Below are positions 51,637-61,266 of a stretch of 64,000 bases of DNA, piece by piece. The notes under the pieces were generated by a model. That model saw nothing but the letters and a program-made list of their open reading frames with translations. It was not told the DNA's origin and searched no databases. How positions within the stretch are numbered: position 1 is the first letter of the stretch; each line of letters starts with the position of its first letter. Source of the stretch: Nocardia neocaledoniensis (lineage in GTDB: Bacteria > Actinomycetota > Actinomycetes > Mycobacteriales > Mycobacteriaceae). Where the stretch lies: positions 124,001 through 188,000 of the forward strand of contig NZ_QGTL01000006.1 in NCBI RefSeq assembly GCF_003182135.1, read 5' to 3'. A program made the position numbers and the translations under genes.

Positions 51637-52509
51637 ATGACCGCTGTCCAGCCCACCCGAGCCCTGGAATCCGTGCCTGCCGATACGCCGGTCGCCGACC
51701 TTCTCGCGATCATCCAGCGCGACGGCGGCGCGATCATCAAGAATTTTCTGACCAAGGATCAGATCGACCGGTTCAACACCGACGTCGAGGCGCCGCTGCA
51801 GGCCCTGCGGCCCGGTTCGACCCATGAGAACGAGATCGTCGCCGCGTTCCACGGCAGCAACACCAAGCGGCTCACCAACCTCGTCACCCACAGCCCGACC
51901 TTCCGCAACGAGATCATCGAACACGACCTCGTGCACGGGCTCTGCGACGCGGTGTTCCTGGAGGAGTCGGGCACCTACTGGATGACCACCGCCCAGGTCA
52001 TCGAGATCGGCCCGGGCAACGCCGCGCAGATGCTGCACCGCGATCTCGGCAACTGGTACCCCTTCATCGGAATGGGGCCGCAGGGCCCCGAGGTGACGAT
52101 CAACTTCCTGATCGCGTTCACCGATTTCACCGAGGAGAACGGCGCGACCCGGGTGATCCCGGGCAGCAACCACTGGGAGAGCTTCGAGGACACCGGCACC
52201 CCGGAGGCGACGATCCCGGCGGTGATGAACGCGGGTGACGCGCTCGTCATCAGCGGCAAGGTGGTCCACGGTGGCGGCGCCAACAAGACGGCCGACGAAT
52301 ACCGGCGCGGCGTCGCCTTCACCTTCAACCCGGGCTTCCTCACCCCGGAGGAGGCCTACCCGTTCCTGGTCGACCCGGAAGTCGCCAAGACGCTCTCGCC
52401 GCGCGTGCAGCGGCTCCTCGGCTTCCGCTCCCAGTACCCGACCGGCTCCCCCGGCCTGTGGCAGGTCGATTACGCGGACCTCGCCGACCACCTCGGTCTC
52501 GATTCCTGA
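51637..52509 (+). CDS. Phytanoyl-CoA dioxygenase family oxygenase, copy 2
   Basis: A 290-residue Fe(II)/2-oxoglutarate oxygenase closely related to the copy at 47.9 kb; long blocks such as THENEIVA-FHGSNTKRLTNLV are shared almost unchanged. Iron ligands are in MLHRDLGNW and KVVHGGGAN, with Arg in EYRRGVAF. The high identity points to recent duplication with retention of the same chemistry. GGAG precedes ATG 51637. A strong hairpin follows the gene. Confidence 0.85.
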   Translation: MTAVQPTRALESVPADTPVADLLAIIQRDGGAIIKNFLTKDQIDRFNTDVEAPLQALRPGSTHENEIVAAFHGSNTKRLTNLVTHSPTFRNEIIEHDLVHGLCDAVFLEESGTYWMTTAQVIEIGPGNAAQMLHRDLGNWYPFIGMGPQGPEVTINFLIAFTDFTEENGATRVIPGSNHWESFEDTGTPEATIPAVMNAGDALVISGKVVHGGGANKTADEYRRGVAFTFNPGFLTPEEAYPFLVDPEVAKTLSPRVQRLLGFRSQYPTGSPGLWQVDYADLADHLGLDS

Positions 52510-52526
52510 CACCCGCACCCCCATCA

Positions 52527-52571
52527 CCGTCGTGTCGGCGCTCCCCCGCCGGGCGATCGCCGACACGACGG
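52527..52571. terminator. 14-bp perfect hairpin after dioxygenase copy 2
   Basis: CCGTCGTGTCGGCG (52527-52540) pairs perfectly with 52558-52571 around a 17-base loop. It starts 17 bp after the dioxygenase stop and ends 114 bp before the MmpL-type gene, so it probably separates their transcripts. Confidence 0.6.
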
Positions 52572-52685
52572 CGGTGGCACTGCGCTCCGAATCACACGCC
52601 GATACCGCCGCTGACGCCGAGCTTTGCCAGCTGATCCTCAGGTTTGCCTGGGAGCGTCGGTGGCGCAGGAGGAAGAGGAGTCGGT

Positions 52686-54911
52686 GTGTTCAACCGTTGG
52701 GGCGATCTGGTCGGTCGCTGTCGTTTCGTCGTCATCGCGGTCGTCGGTGCCGCACTGCTGGGACTGGGCGGGTACGGGCTCGGATTGTCCGATCACCTCA
52801 CCTCCAGCGGGTGGGACGACCCCGGCTCCGAATCCTCGCAGGGCTCGCGGATCGCGGATCAGGCGTTCGGGCGCGACCACACCGCCGATGTCATCGTGCT
52901 GTACAACGCTCCCGACGGGAAGACGATCGATGATCCGGCATTCAGCGGCACGGTCGTCGACAGCCTGAACCGGGCACTGGCCGAACACCCTGACCAGATC
53001 GACAAGATCAACGGCGCCTACTGGCGAGTGGGCGACGCGCCCGCGGTGCCGTCGGTGTTCGGATCGGCCGACAAGAAGCACGCGTTCGCGTCGGTGGCGC
53101 TCGTCGGCGACAACGACACCGACCTGCTGCGCAGCTACCGGTCGGTGAGCGACGCCTTCCACATCGACGGTGTCGACGTGGAAGTCTCCGGGCTGCAAGC
53201 GGTCGGCGGCACGCTCAACGACACCATCGCCACCGATGTCCACCGGATGGAACTGCTGGCCATTCCCGCGGTCGCGGTCCTGCTGTTCTTCGTCTTCGGT
53301 GGCGTCGTCGCCGCACTGCTCCCGTTGATCATCGGCGGGCTCACCATCGTGGGCGCCAACGGCATCGTCATGGCCATCACGAATGTCACCGAGGTCAACT
53401 CGTTCGTCTCCGCTGTGGTCTCGATGATCGGTCTCGGCCTGGCCATCGACTTCGCGCTGTTCATCGTCAGCCGGTTCCGCGAAGAACTGGCCAACGGCCA
53501 CGACACGCACACAGCGGTTCGGCGCACGGTGACGACGGCCGGTCGCGCCGTCGTCTCCTCCGCGACGATGATCGTCGCCAGCCTCGGCGGCATCCTGCTG
53601 TTCCCCCAGGGTTTTCTGCGCTCGGTCGCCTACGGCACCATCGCGACCGTGTCGCTCGCCGCGCTGACCGCGGTGACGATCCTGCCCGCGATGCTGGCTG
53701 TGCTCGGGCCGCGGGTGGACATGCTCGGCAGCAAACGCTTCCGCAGGACCAAGTCCGCCGAGGAGATCGAGAACAGCTTCTGGGGCAGGCTCCCCCGGTG
53801 GGTGATGCGGCGCCCCCTGCAGGTCGCCGTGGCGGTCGTCGTCGGACTGTTGTTGCTGATCATCCCGATCAGGAACCTCGCCTTCGGCGGCATCAACGAG
53901 AAGTACCTGCCACCCGACAACAGCACCCGGCTCGCGCTCGAACACTTCTACGAAGTGTTCCCGCTGAAGAAGACCGACCCGATCCAGCTGGTCTTCGTCG
54001 GCGAGGACACCACCGCCATCGGCGCGGCCTGGAAACAGGCCAACCAGGCGCCGGGGCTCGTCGGCCAGTTCGGTGTGCCGAGCAACACCGGCTCCAATGA
54101 TCCTGCGGTGTACCGCACCTCGGCCACCCTGGTCGATCCGACCGGCAACGCCGAGCCGACCATCGACTACCTGCGCGCGATCGACGTGCCCGACGGGGTG
54201 CGGATGTATGTCGCGGGCCAGCCCGCGATCATGGCCGACAGCATCGACAGCCTGCTCGACCGGATGCCCCTGATGATCGCGCTGGTCCTGCTGGTCACCA
54301 CCGTGCTGATGTTCCTCACCTTCGGCTCACTGGTCCTGCCGATCAAGGCGGCGCTGATGAACGCCCTCGGACTCGGTGCCACGCTCGGCATCCTGACCTG
54401 GATCTTCATCGATGGTCACGGCGCCGGCGTACTGAACTTCACGCCACAGCCGATCAGCGCACCGGTCCTCATGCTGATCATCGCGGTGATCTACGGACTG
54501 TCCACCGATTACGAGATCTTCCTGGTCTCCCGCATGGTCGAGGCGCGCGCCCACGGGGCCACGACGACAGAGGCGATCCGCACGGGCACCGCCCAGACGG
54601 GGCGCATCATCACCGCGGCCGCGCTCATCCTGCTCGTCGTGACGGGCGCGTTCGCGTTCTCCGATCTGGTGATGATGCAGTACATCGCCTACGGCATGAT
54701 CGCGGCGCTGATCATCGACGCGACGGTCCTGCGCATGCTGCTCGTCCCCGCGATCATGAAGCTGCTCGGCGACGACTGCTGGTGGGCGCCCCAGTGGGCG
54801 AAGCGGATTCAGCAGAGGGTCGGTCTGGGCGAGCACCTTCCCGACCGACACCGGCCGACCAACCACGCTGCTGTCGGCGACGGCGTGCACACCGTCGGCG
54901 GTCAGCGCTGA
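52686..54911 (+). CDS. MmpL/YdfJ-type RND transporter
   Basis: A 741-residue transporter with the MMPL layout: a first helix, a 150-residue extracytoplasmic domain, five to six helices (with GLGLAIDFALFIVSRFREEL, key motif IDFALF), a cytoplasmic loop, then the repeated half ending with YGLSTDYEIFLVSRMVEA. Asp residues in these helices relay protons. It is shorter than lipid-exporting MmpL proteins and lacks a large C-terminal domain, like YdfJ. It may export a lipid or toxic intermediate. GTG 52686 follows GAGGAG. Confidence 0.88.
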   Translation: MFNRWGDLVGRCRFVVIAVVGAALLGLGGYGLGLSDHLTSSGWDDPGSESSQGSRIADQAFGRDHTADVIVLYNAPDGKTIDDPAFSGTVVDSLNRALAEHPDQIDKINGAYWRVGDAPAVPSVFGSADKKHAFASVALVGDNDTDLLRSYRSVSDAFHIDGVDVEVSGLQAVGGTLNDTIATDVHRMELLAIPAVAVLLFFVFGGVVAALLPLIIGGLTIVGANGIVMAITNVTEVNSFVSAVVSMIGLGLAIDFALFIVSRFREELANGHDTHTAVRRTVTTAGRAVVSSATMIVASLGGILLFPQGFLRSVAYGTIATVSLAALTAVTILPAMLAVLGPRVDMLGSKRFRRTKSAEEIENSFWGRLPRWVMRRPLQVAVAVVVGLLLLIIPIRNLAFGGINEKYLPPDNSTRLALEHFYEVFPLKKTDPIQLVFVGEDTTAIGAAWKQANQAPGLVGQFGVPSNTGSNDPAVYRTSATLVDPTGNAEPTIDYLRAIDVPDGVRMYVAGQPAIMADSIDSLLDRMPLMIALVLLVTTVLMFLTFGSLVLPIKAALMNALGLGATLGILTWIFIDGHGAGVLNFTPQPISAPVLMLIIAVIYGLSTDYEIFLVSRMVEARAHGATTTEAIRTGTAQTGRIITAAALILLVVTGAFAFSDLVMMQYIAYGMIAALIIDATVLRMLLVPAIMKLLGDDCWWAPQWAKRIQQRVGLGEHLPDRHRPTNHAAVGDGVHTVGGQR

Positions 54912-54929
54912 TGCCTGGTCGGGCGTGCG

Positions 54930-54948
54930 GTTCCAGGCTCCCTGGAAC
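54930..54948. terminator. Short hairpin after the MmpL-type gene
   Basis: GTTCCAGG and CCTGGAAC flank a 3-base loop, 18 bp after the stop. The stem is only 8 bp and has no T-run, so termination is a modest inference. The 128-bp gap lies between convergent genes. Confidence 0.4.
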
Positions 54949-55039
54949 GGCCTTCGCGTCGGGAAGATTTCGGCCCGCGGCGAGCTGTCCTGCGCGTGCG
55001 CTGGGTGCACAGCCTGTCGCGGGCCGACCGGCGAACTGA

Positions 55040-55753
55040 TCAAGCCGTTGTCTCTCGCGCGCTGATGCCTTCCCGGGCCGACGTGCGCTCGTCGGTCTGC
55101 GTGTCGATCCGTTCGAGTGCGAAGTAGCCGCGCGAGAAGGTCACGATCATCAGTGCCCAGATCGTCAGCGAGATGATGTAGAACAACGTGTGGTCCGAGT
55201 CGTCGCCGGGGATCGGGAAGTAGTCGTAGATGATGGCCACGAAGGCGCCGAGCGCGGCACCGAGCGCCACCCACGTCGCATTGCCGCGATCGCCCGCGCG
55301 CCACAGCTTCGGCACCATGTAGACGAACACGAACAGTGCGGCGGCCAGGTTCATCACGAGGTAGAAGATCGCCCAGCTCGGTTCCACCGCCCGGGGTTCG
55401 AGGGCGCGGTTGAGGCCCACCGCGATACCGGCGACGATCGCCAGGGCCTCCACCACCCAGCTCGGGCGGTATCGGTGCGTCACCGCCATCAAGCCGAGGA
55501 TGAGGATCACCGTCATACCGAACGATCGGGAGAAGGCGTCGAAAAAGACCATGGCGTGGTAGCTGAGGCTCTCGTGGTCCACGTTGATCGCGGCGAGATA
55601 CAGCACGTTCACGCCGGACACCGCCATCACGACCCATTCGAGGCCGAGGAGGAAGTTGCGGTTGCCGCGCAGCAGCTTGATGCCGTAGTAGAAGCCGGCC
55701 CCGACCATCGCCAGGTCGGCGAGCAGGACCAGGATCATGCGGGTGGTGCTCAT
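55040..55753 (-). CDS. Unknown seven-helix membrane protein
   Basis: A 237-residue protein with about seven hydrophobic helices and a charged C-terminal tail (RIDTQTDERTSARE). I do not recognise the family. Features include HESLSYHAMVFFDAFSRSFG in the third helix region and DYFPIPGDDSDH near residue 190. Its start overlaps the stop of the upstream hydrolase gene (TGATG), so it is translationally coupled to the hydrolase and monooxygenase and may transport or sense the pathway substrate. Confidence 0.75.
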   Translation of the reverse strand: MSTTRMILVLLADLAMVGAGFYYGIKLLRGNRNFLLGLEWVVMAVSGVNVLYLAAINVDHESLSYHAMVFFDAFSRSFGMTVILILGLMAVTHRYRPSWVVEALAIVAGIAVGLNRALEPRAVEPSWAIFYLVMNLAAALFVFVYMVPKLWRAGDRGNATWVALGAALGAFVAIIYDYFPIPGDDSDHTLFYIISLTIWALMIVTFSRGYFALERIDTQTDERTSAREGISARETTA

Positions 55754-56814
55754 CAGAACTCCTCGAGGGTGGTGCGAACAGCGCCGGTGACCCGGTCGAG
55801 CGCTGCGCGGGCCGTGGGGCTGATGCGGGTCATCGAGAGGTAGCCGTGGACGAGGCCGCTCTCCCGGAAGACACGCACCGGGACGCCTGCCTCCTCGAGT
55901 CGCGCGGCGTAGGCCAGCGCCTCGTCCCGGAGGGGGTCGAAACCGGCCACGGTGATCAGGGTCGGAGGCGCGCCGGACAGGTCGTCGGCGAGGATCGGCG
56001 AGACCCGCGGGTCGACCGCGTCTGTCCGGTCCGGCAGGTACATGTCGGTCAGCCAGTCGATCTGCTTGGCCGACAGTGCCGCGTTGTCGGCGAACTCCTT
56101 GCGCGAGGCGTAGTTTCCCACCGCGTCCACGACCGGGTACATGAGCACCTGCAGGAAGGGCCGGACCTGCTCGCCCGCCACGACATCGGCCAGCACGGCA
56201 CAGAGGTTGCCGCCCGCGCTGTCGCCGAGCAGCACGATCCGTGCGGGATCGATCCCCCACTGGGCGCAGTGCTCGACGGCGAACCGCCACGCGGTGACCG
56301 CGTCGTCGACGGGGCCGGGGAACGGGGATTCCGGCGCCAAGCCGTACTCGACCGAGAGCACGTTGACGCCCGCACCGTCGGCGATCAAGCGGGCGGGCAC
56401 GTCGTAGTCCTGTCGGCTGCTCAGGACGAAACCTCCGCCGTGCAGGAACAGGACCAGGGCTTTCGAGGGTGTCGCCGGCCGGTACATGGTCGCGCGCAGA
56501 CCGGTCGGCATCACGATCTCCGGCTCCACGAGCACGCCCGCGGGCGCCTTGTCGGCGAACACCCGCGAGTCGTTCGCGACGATCGCGCGGGCCTGCTCCG
56601 GAGTGCCGTCACTGAAGTCCGGAGCGCCCGCGGTGGCTTTGAGCAGTAGCGCGATCTCGGGGGCCATCACCTCGCCGTCGGCGTTGACCACCCGCGGCGC
56701 GAGCCGCCGGAGCAGACCGCCGGGGAGGCCGCCGAGCGCGGTGAACGCGGCGCGCTGCACCCGCTCGGCAACGCTCAGGGCGACGGGCGCCTGTCCGGGC
56801 GCGGTCACGATCAT
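55753..56814 (-). CDS. Alpha/beta hydrolase, hormone-sensitive-lipase type, second copy
   Basis: A 353-residue HSL-family esterase. FLHGGGFVLSSRQDYD near residue 125 and LLGDSAGGNLCAV near 197 give the oxyanion hole and nucleophile; TVAGFDPLRDEA and SGLVHGYLSM give the Asp and His. It overlaps the upstream Baeyer-Villiger monooxygenase gene by 4 bp, the strongest hint in the window that it cleaves that enzyme's ester or lactone product. Functional counterpart of the hydrolase at 45.7 kb. Confidence 0.9.
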   Translation of the reverse strand: MIVTAPGQAPVALSVAERVQRAAFTALGGLPGGLLRRLAPRVVNADGEVMAPEIALLLKATAGAPDFSDGTPEQARAIVANDSRVFADKAPAGVLVEPEIVMPTGLRATMYRPATPSKALVLFLHGGGFVLSSRQDYDVPARLIADGAGVNVLSVEYGLAPESPFPGPVDDAVTAWRFAVEHCAQWGIDPARIVLLGDSAGGNLCAVLADVVAGEQVRPFLQVLMYPVVDAVGNYASRKEFADNAALSAKQIDWLTDMYLPDRTDAVDPRVSPILADDLSGAPPTLITVAGFDPLRDEALAYAARLEEAGVPVRVFRESGLVHGYLSMTRISPTARAALDRVTGAVRTTLEEF

Positions 56815-58343
56815 GGCCGTGCTTCTTCCATGACGGTGCGGCCGCTGAGCTCGCGCTCGAGGCGGGAGCTGAACCGCAGGTGCGCATCGATCACGGAGCC
56901 GCGATACATCTTCCGGTCATCGAGGAAGACGTTTTCCGTCTTCCAGGGCATGGCGTCGCCCTGGCGCGGCAGGTCGTTCTTGGCGCGCTGCATGTAGCCC
57001 GACTCGAGGTCGAGCATGGAGCGGGTGCCGACGCCGTCGGGTGCGTGCGGGACGGCGGTGTCGTAGCCGTGGGTGTCCATGTGGCGCAGCAGCTCGATGA
57101 TGCTCCTGCCGAGCAGCCCGATCTTGAGCGTCCAGGACGACTTGGTGTAGCCGATCGCGTTCATCCAGTTCGGCACGCCGGACAGCATCATGCCGCGGTA
57201 CACCACGGTGTTCGGCAGGTCGACGGGACGCCCGTCCACGGTGAGGTCGATGCCGCCGAAGAGACGCAGGTTCAGCCCGGTCGCGGTGACGATGACGTCG
57301 GCGTCCAGGTGCTCGCCGGACTCGAGTTCGATGCCGGTGGCGGTGAACCGGCGGATACGGTCGGTCACCACCGAGGCGCCACCGTCGCGGATGGACTTGA
57401 AGAAGTCGCCGTCGGGCGCGAGGCACAGGCGCTGTTCCCACGGGTTGTACGGCGGGTTGAAGTGCTTGTCGACGTCGAAGCCGACGGGCAGCTCCTTGAC
57501 GTTGACGCTGCGGATGAAGCGGCGGGACGCGTTCGGGAACCGGGTCAGCAGCTGGACAACGGTCCAGTCGGTGACGATGTTCTTCCACCGGGTGGCCAGG
57601 TAGCCGCCACGCTCGCCGAGCAGGCGGGTGAGCTTCAGACTCAGTGCGTCCACCCGCGGCAGCGTCAGGATGTAGGTCGGCGTGCGCTGCAGCATCGTGA
57701 CGTGCGCGGCCGCGCCGTCGCCCTGCAACATCGACGGGATCAGCGTGATCGCGGTGGCGCCGCTGCCGATCACCACGACCTTTTTCCCGGAGTAGTCATA
57801 GCCTTCGGGCCAGTGCTGCGGATGGATGATGTCGCCGGTGAAGTCCTCGCGGCCCGGGAACTCCGGGGTGAAGCCCTTCTCGTAGTCGTAGTAGCCGGTG
57901 GCGCCGAACACCCACCCGGCCTTGACGACCTCACGGCGCACGGTGCCGTCGGCGTCCGTCACGTCGACGTTGAGCAGCCAGTGGGCGTCATCGCTCGACC
58001 AGGCGGCCGAGACCACCTTGTGCCGGTGGCGCACGCGATCGGTGAGGCCGTACTCCTCGACGGTCTCCTCGAGGTAGTCGAGGATCAGCGGGGCGTCGGC
58101 GATCGCGTTCTCGTTCTTCCAGCTCTTGAACTCGTACGCGAAGGTGTGCAAGTCCGAATCGGAGCGGATGCCGGGGTACTTGAACAGGTCCCACGTGCCG
58201 CCGATCGAATCGCGCCCCTCGAGGAGCACCACCTTCTTGTTCGGGAACTCCCGGGTGATGTATGTCGCGGCGCCGATACCCGAGATTCCGCCGCCGATGA
58301 TGACGACGTCGAAGTACTCCGGACCGGGTGCTGTATTGCTCAT
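56811..58343 (-). CDS. Flavin-dependent Baeyer-Villiger monooxygenase, second copy
   Basis: A 510-residue flavoprotein with FAD motif IIGGGISGIGAATY near residue 14, NADPH motif GSGATAITLIP near 198 and the intact fingerprint FxGxxxHxxxWP as FTGDIIHPQHWP. It is longer than, and clearly diverged from, the copy at 38.7 kb, so the two may prefer different ketones. ATG 58343 follows GAGGGG. It heads a three-gene leftward operon (monooxygenase, hydrolase, membrane protein) divergent from the second alcohol dehydrogenase operon. Confidence 0.9.
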   Translation of the reverse strand: MSNTAPGPEYFDVVIIGGGISGIGAATYITREFPNKKVVLLEGRDSIGGTWDLFKYPGIRSDSDLHTFAYEFKSWKNENAIADAPLILDYLEETVEEYGLTDRVRHRHKVVSAAWSSDDAHWLLNVDVTDADGTVRREVVKAGWVFGATGYYDYEKGFTPEFPGREDFTGDIIHPQHWPEGYDYSGKKVVVIGSGATAITLIPSMLQGDGAAAHVTMLQRTPTYILTLPRVDALSLKLTRLLGERGGYLATRWKNIVTDWTVVQLLTRFPNASRRFIRSVNVKELPVGFDVDKHFNPPYNPWEQRLCLAPDGDFFKSIRDGGASVVTDRIRRFTATGIELESGEHLDADVIVTATGLNLRLFGGIDLTVDGRPVDLPNTVVYRGMMLSGVPNWMNAIGYTKSSWTLKIGLLGRSIIELLRHMDTHGYDTAVPHAPDGVGTRSMLDLESGYMQRAKNDLPRQGDAMPWKTENVFLDDRKMYRGSVIDAHLRFSSRLERELSGRTVMEEARP

Positions 58344-58663
58344 CCCCTCGTTACCTTCCTGTGCCGAACGAGTCGTGAGGTATTCAGGTTGCCGGTCCCT
58401 GTGTGGCGCCCACCACATCGAATCTCAGCGTCTTGTGCGGCGCCGTGGTGGAAATCTCACCTCTCCCGGCTCGCGCCGCACGACGACGTGCGCTCGGAGT
58501 GCAACCTGCACCGCTTCGCCCGGTAAATGGCTGAAACATGCTGTGGCAGATCCGCCCACCGAGCCGTCACAGTGAGATCCCCGCCACACCGCTTCAGCAG
58601 CCGATCCATGACGGACAGCGTCGCGGTTTCGCCGATCACATTGCCCCGCAAAGGAGTCGAGTC
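58344..58663. other. 320-bp divergent intergenic region
   Basis: It separates the leftward monooxygenase operon from the rightward dehydrogenase operon and must hold both promoters. AAAGGAG at 58650-58656 is the ribosome-binding site for the ADH gene. I do not see a clear copy of the GAATCA-type palindrome here, nor a convincing short gene. Confidence 0.5.
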
Positions 58664-59761
58664 ATGCGCGCCGCGTTGTTCACCGACAAGGACACCTCCG
58701 TCGAAATCACCGACATCGACCTCGCAGCGCCCGCGCGCGACGAGGTCCGCGTCCAGGTCACGGCGGCGGGGGTGTGTCACTCGGAACTGCATCTCGTCCG
58801 CGGTGAGTGGCCGGTCCCCGCGCCCCTGGTTCCAGGGCACGAGGGCTCGGGTGTGATCACCGAGGTCGGCCCGGGTGTCACGCACCTCGCGGTGGGCGAC
58901 CACGTCGTGCTGTCGTGGAACCCGTACTGCGGACAGTGTCGCGAATGCCTCGCCGGGCGCGAGACCCGCTGCCACCAGGTCGCGACGGTCATCAACGCGA
59001 CCGGCAGCCTGCTCGACGGCACCAGCCGGCTCAGCCGTGGTGGGCAGCGCGTCAACCACTATCTCGGAGTGTCCTCGTGGGCCGAGGAGGTCGTCGTCCC
59101 CGCGACCGGCGCGATCAAGATTCGCGACGACGCGCCGCTCGAATCCGTCGCGCTGGTGGGGTGCGCCGCCGCCACCGGCGTCGGCGCTGTCGTCAACACG
59201 GCCGAGGTGACGGCCGGAGCCACCGTCGCGGTGATCGGCTGCGGCGGAGTCGGACTCAACATCGTCCAGGGCGCCCGCCTGCAGGGCGCGGAGCGCATCG
59301 TCGCCGTCGATCTCTCCCCCGAACGGGCCGCACTCGCGAAGACCTTCGGCGCGACCGACGCGATCGGCCTCGACGGTGCGGACGCGGTCGAGGCGTTGCG
59401 CGACCTGATGCCCGACGGCGTGGACTTCGCCTTCGACGCGATCGGGCACGTGACCACCACCGAGGCCGCGATCCGCGCGCTCGCTCTGGGTGGTGCCGCG
59501 GTCGTCGTCGGACTCCCGGCCGCGGGCGCCACGGCCTCCTTCGAGCCGCTCGCGCTCGCCGAGATGGACGCGCGGATCCTCGGTTCCAACTACGGCAGCA
59601 TCCGGCCGCAGTTCGACATCCCGAAGCTCGTCGACCTGTACATGAGCGGCGAACTACTCCTCGACGAGCTGATCACCGCCCGCAGGCCGCTCGACGAGGC
59701 GGCGCAGGCGCTGTCGGATCTCGCCAGCGGTGCCCAGCTGCGCCAGCTGCTGATCCCCTGA
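58664..59761 (+). CDS. Zinc-dependent alcohol dehydrogenase, second copy
   Basis: A 365-residue medium-chain dehydrogenase. Zinc-binding segments are VCHSELHLVRG, PGHEGSG and NPYCGQCRECLAGRETRC; the Rossmann loop is GCGGVGLNIVQGA. It is a paralogue of the enzyme at 41 kb and probably oxidises the alcohol released from the ester or lactone. ATG 58664 is placed by AAAGGAG. It heads a rightward operon with permease, amine-dehydrogenase-like and aldehyde dehydrogenase genes. Confidence 0.9.
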   Translation: MRAALFTDKDTSVEITDIDLAAPARDEVRVQVTAAGVCHSELHLVRGEWPVPAPLVPGHEGSGVITEVGPGVTHLAVGDHVVLSWNPYCGQCRECLAGRETRCHQVATVINATGSLLDGTSRLSRGGQRVNHYLGVSSWAEEVVVPATGAIKIRDDAPLESVALVGCAAATGVGAVVNTAEVTAGATVAVIGCGGVGLNIVQGARLQGAERIVAVDLSPERAALAKTFGATDAIGLDGADAVEALRDLMPDGVDFAFDAIGHVTTTEAAIRALALGGAAVVVGLPAAGATASFEPLALAEMDARILGSNYGSIRPQFDIPKLVDLYMSGELLLDELITARRPLDEAAQALSDLASGAQLRQLLIP

Positions 59762-59798
59762 CCGCGGCAGCGCGGCGAACCATCTCATGAAGGAAGAC

Positions 59799-61223
59799 AT
59801 GACCACCAGGCCCCACGAGAGCTCTGTGTCAGAACGTCCGGCCCGCCTGCACGGCAAGCTCGGTGTCCTCTCGATCTCGCTCATCATCATCGCGGGCGCG
59901 GCACCGCTCTGCGTCGTCGGCGGGCCGATGGCACTCGGACTGGCGCTCGGCAACGGGGCGGGACTCCCGGCGGCCTACCTCGCGACGCTCGCCGTGCTCT
60001 TGCTCTTCGTCCTCGGATTCACCACCATGACGCCGTTCGTCCGGTCAGCGGGGGCCTTCTACTCCTACGTGCACGCGGGGCTCGGCCGGGTGGCCGGAAT
60101 AGGCACCGGCTACCTGGCCGTGCTGTCCTACACGTGCATCTACATCGGGCTCTACGTGCTGCTCGGGATCGGCACCGACGCGCTGGTGACCACGTACGGC
60201 GGACCCTCGATGCCATGGTGGGTCTGGGCCGCGGTCGGGCTGGCGATCATCGCCTTCCTCGGCCACCGCAACGTCGAGGTGTCGGGGAAGGTGCTCGGCG
60301 TCCTGCTGGTCGCGGAGGTCGGCCTCGTCGTCGTACTGAACGCCGCGATCCTCCTGCGCGGCGGCGGCCCGGAGGGCCTGTCCGACGGCGTCGCCTCCCT
60401 CGCGGACGCCTTCAGCGGCGCGCCCGGCGTGGCTCTCATCTTCGCCGTCCTCAGCTTCATCGGCATCGAGGCCGCCGCCGTGTTCCGCGACGAGGCGAAG
60501 GACCCCGTCCGCACCGTGCGCCGGGCGACCGTCGTCTCCGTGACCGTCGTCGGCCTGTTCTACGCGGTCACCTCGTGGGCGGTGATCAGCGGAATCGGTG
60601 ACAGTCAGGTCGTCGCTGCCGCCACCGCCGATCCCGAGGGCCTGCTGTCCTCGGTCGCGCTGCAGTACCTCGGCCGGGTCGGCGCGGACCTGATCGTGCC
60701 CCTGTTCGTCACCAGCACCTTCGCCGCGGCGCTGACCTGGCACAACATCCTGTCCCGGTACACCCTCTCGCTGTCGTCGCGTGAGCTGCTCCCGCGCCGC
60801 CTGGCGGCGGTTCACCCGGAACACAATTCGCCGCACCGCGGATCGCTCGCGGTGGCGGCGGCGGTGGTCGTGGTCGTGGCGCTCGCCGTCGCGATCGGCC
60901 TCGATCCGATGAGTCAGCTCTACACCTGGACTTCAGGGCTCGGCTCGGTCGGCTACGTGATCCTGCTGGTGCTGACGTGCTCGGCCGTGCTGGTCTACTT
61001 CCGCCGCGAGCCCCACGAAACCTCGGCCTTGCGGACCCTGGTCGCACCCCTGCTCGGCCTCGGCGGACTGCTCGTGATCCTGGCGGCGATGCTGCTCAAT
61101 CTCGACCTTCTCGCGGGAGCCGAGCAGAGCGTCTCCGTCGCCATCATCGCGCTGCTTCTCGGCGCCCTCGTCCTCGGCCCCGTGGTCGGGCGACTGCGAC
61201 CGACCGCGGGAACCCAGGAATAG
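59799..61223 (+). CDS. APC-family amino acid/amine permease, second copy
   Basis: A transporter of about 474 residues with twelve helices. LGVLSISLIIIAGAAPLCVV is helix 1, with GGPMALGLALGNGAG after it, and FRDEAKDPVRTVRRA is the conserved loop. It is related to but diverged from the permease at 34.6 kb. The start may be ATG 59799 (AAGGAA close before it) or ATG 59787. It sits 37 bp after the dehydrogenase, so it is co-transcribed and should import the pathway's substrate. Confidence 0.88.
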   Translation: MTTRPHESSVSERPARLHGKLGVLSISLIIIAGAAPLCVVGGPMALGLALGNGAGLPAAYLATLAVLLLFVLGFTTMTPFVRSAGAFYSYVHAGLGRVAGIGTGYLAVLSYTCIYIGLYVLLGIGTDALVTTYGGPSMPWWVWAAVGLAIIAFLGHRNVEVSGKVLGVLLVAEVGLVVVLNAAILLRGGGPEGLSDGVASLADAFSGAPGVALIFAVLSFIGIEAAAVFRDEAKDPVRTVRRATVVSVTVVGLFYAVTSWAVISGIGDSQVVAAATADPEGLLSSVALQYLGRVGADLIVPLFVTSTFAAALTWHNILSRYTLSLSSRELLPRRLAAVHPEHNSPHRGSLAVAAAVVVVVALAVAIGLDPMSQLYTWTSGLGSVGYVILLVLTCSAVLVYFRREPHETSALRTLVAPLLGLGGLLVILAAMLLNLDLLAGAEQSVSVAIIALLLGALVLGPVVGRLRPTAGTQE

Positions 61224-61266
61224 CCTTCGCCGACCGGCAACCCAATCTCACTGAAGGACAAGATCT

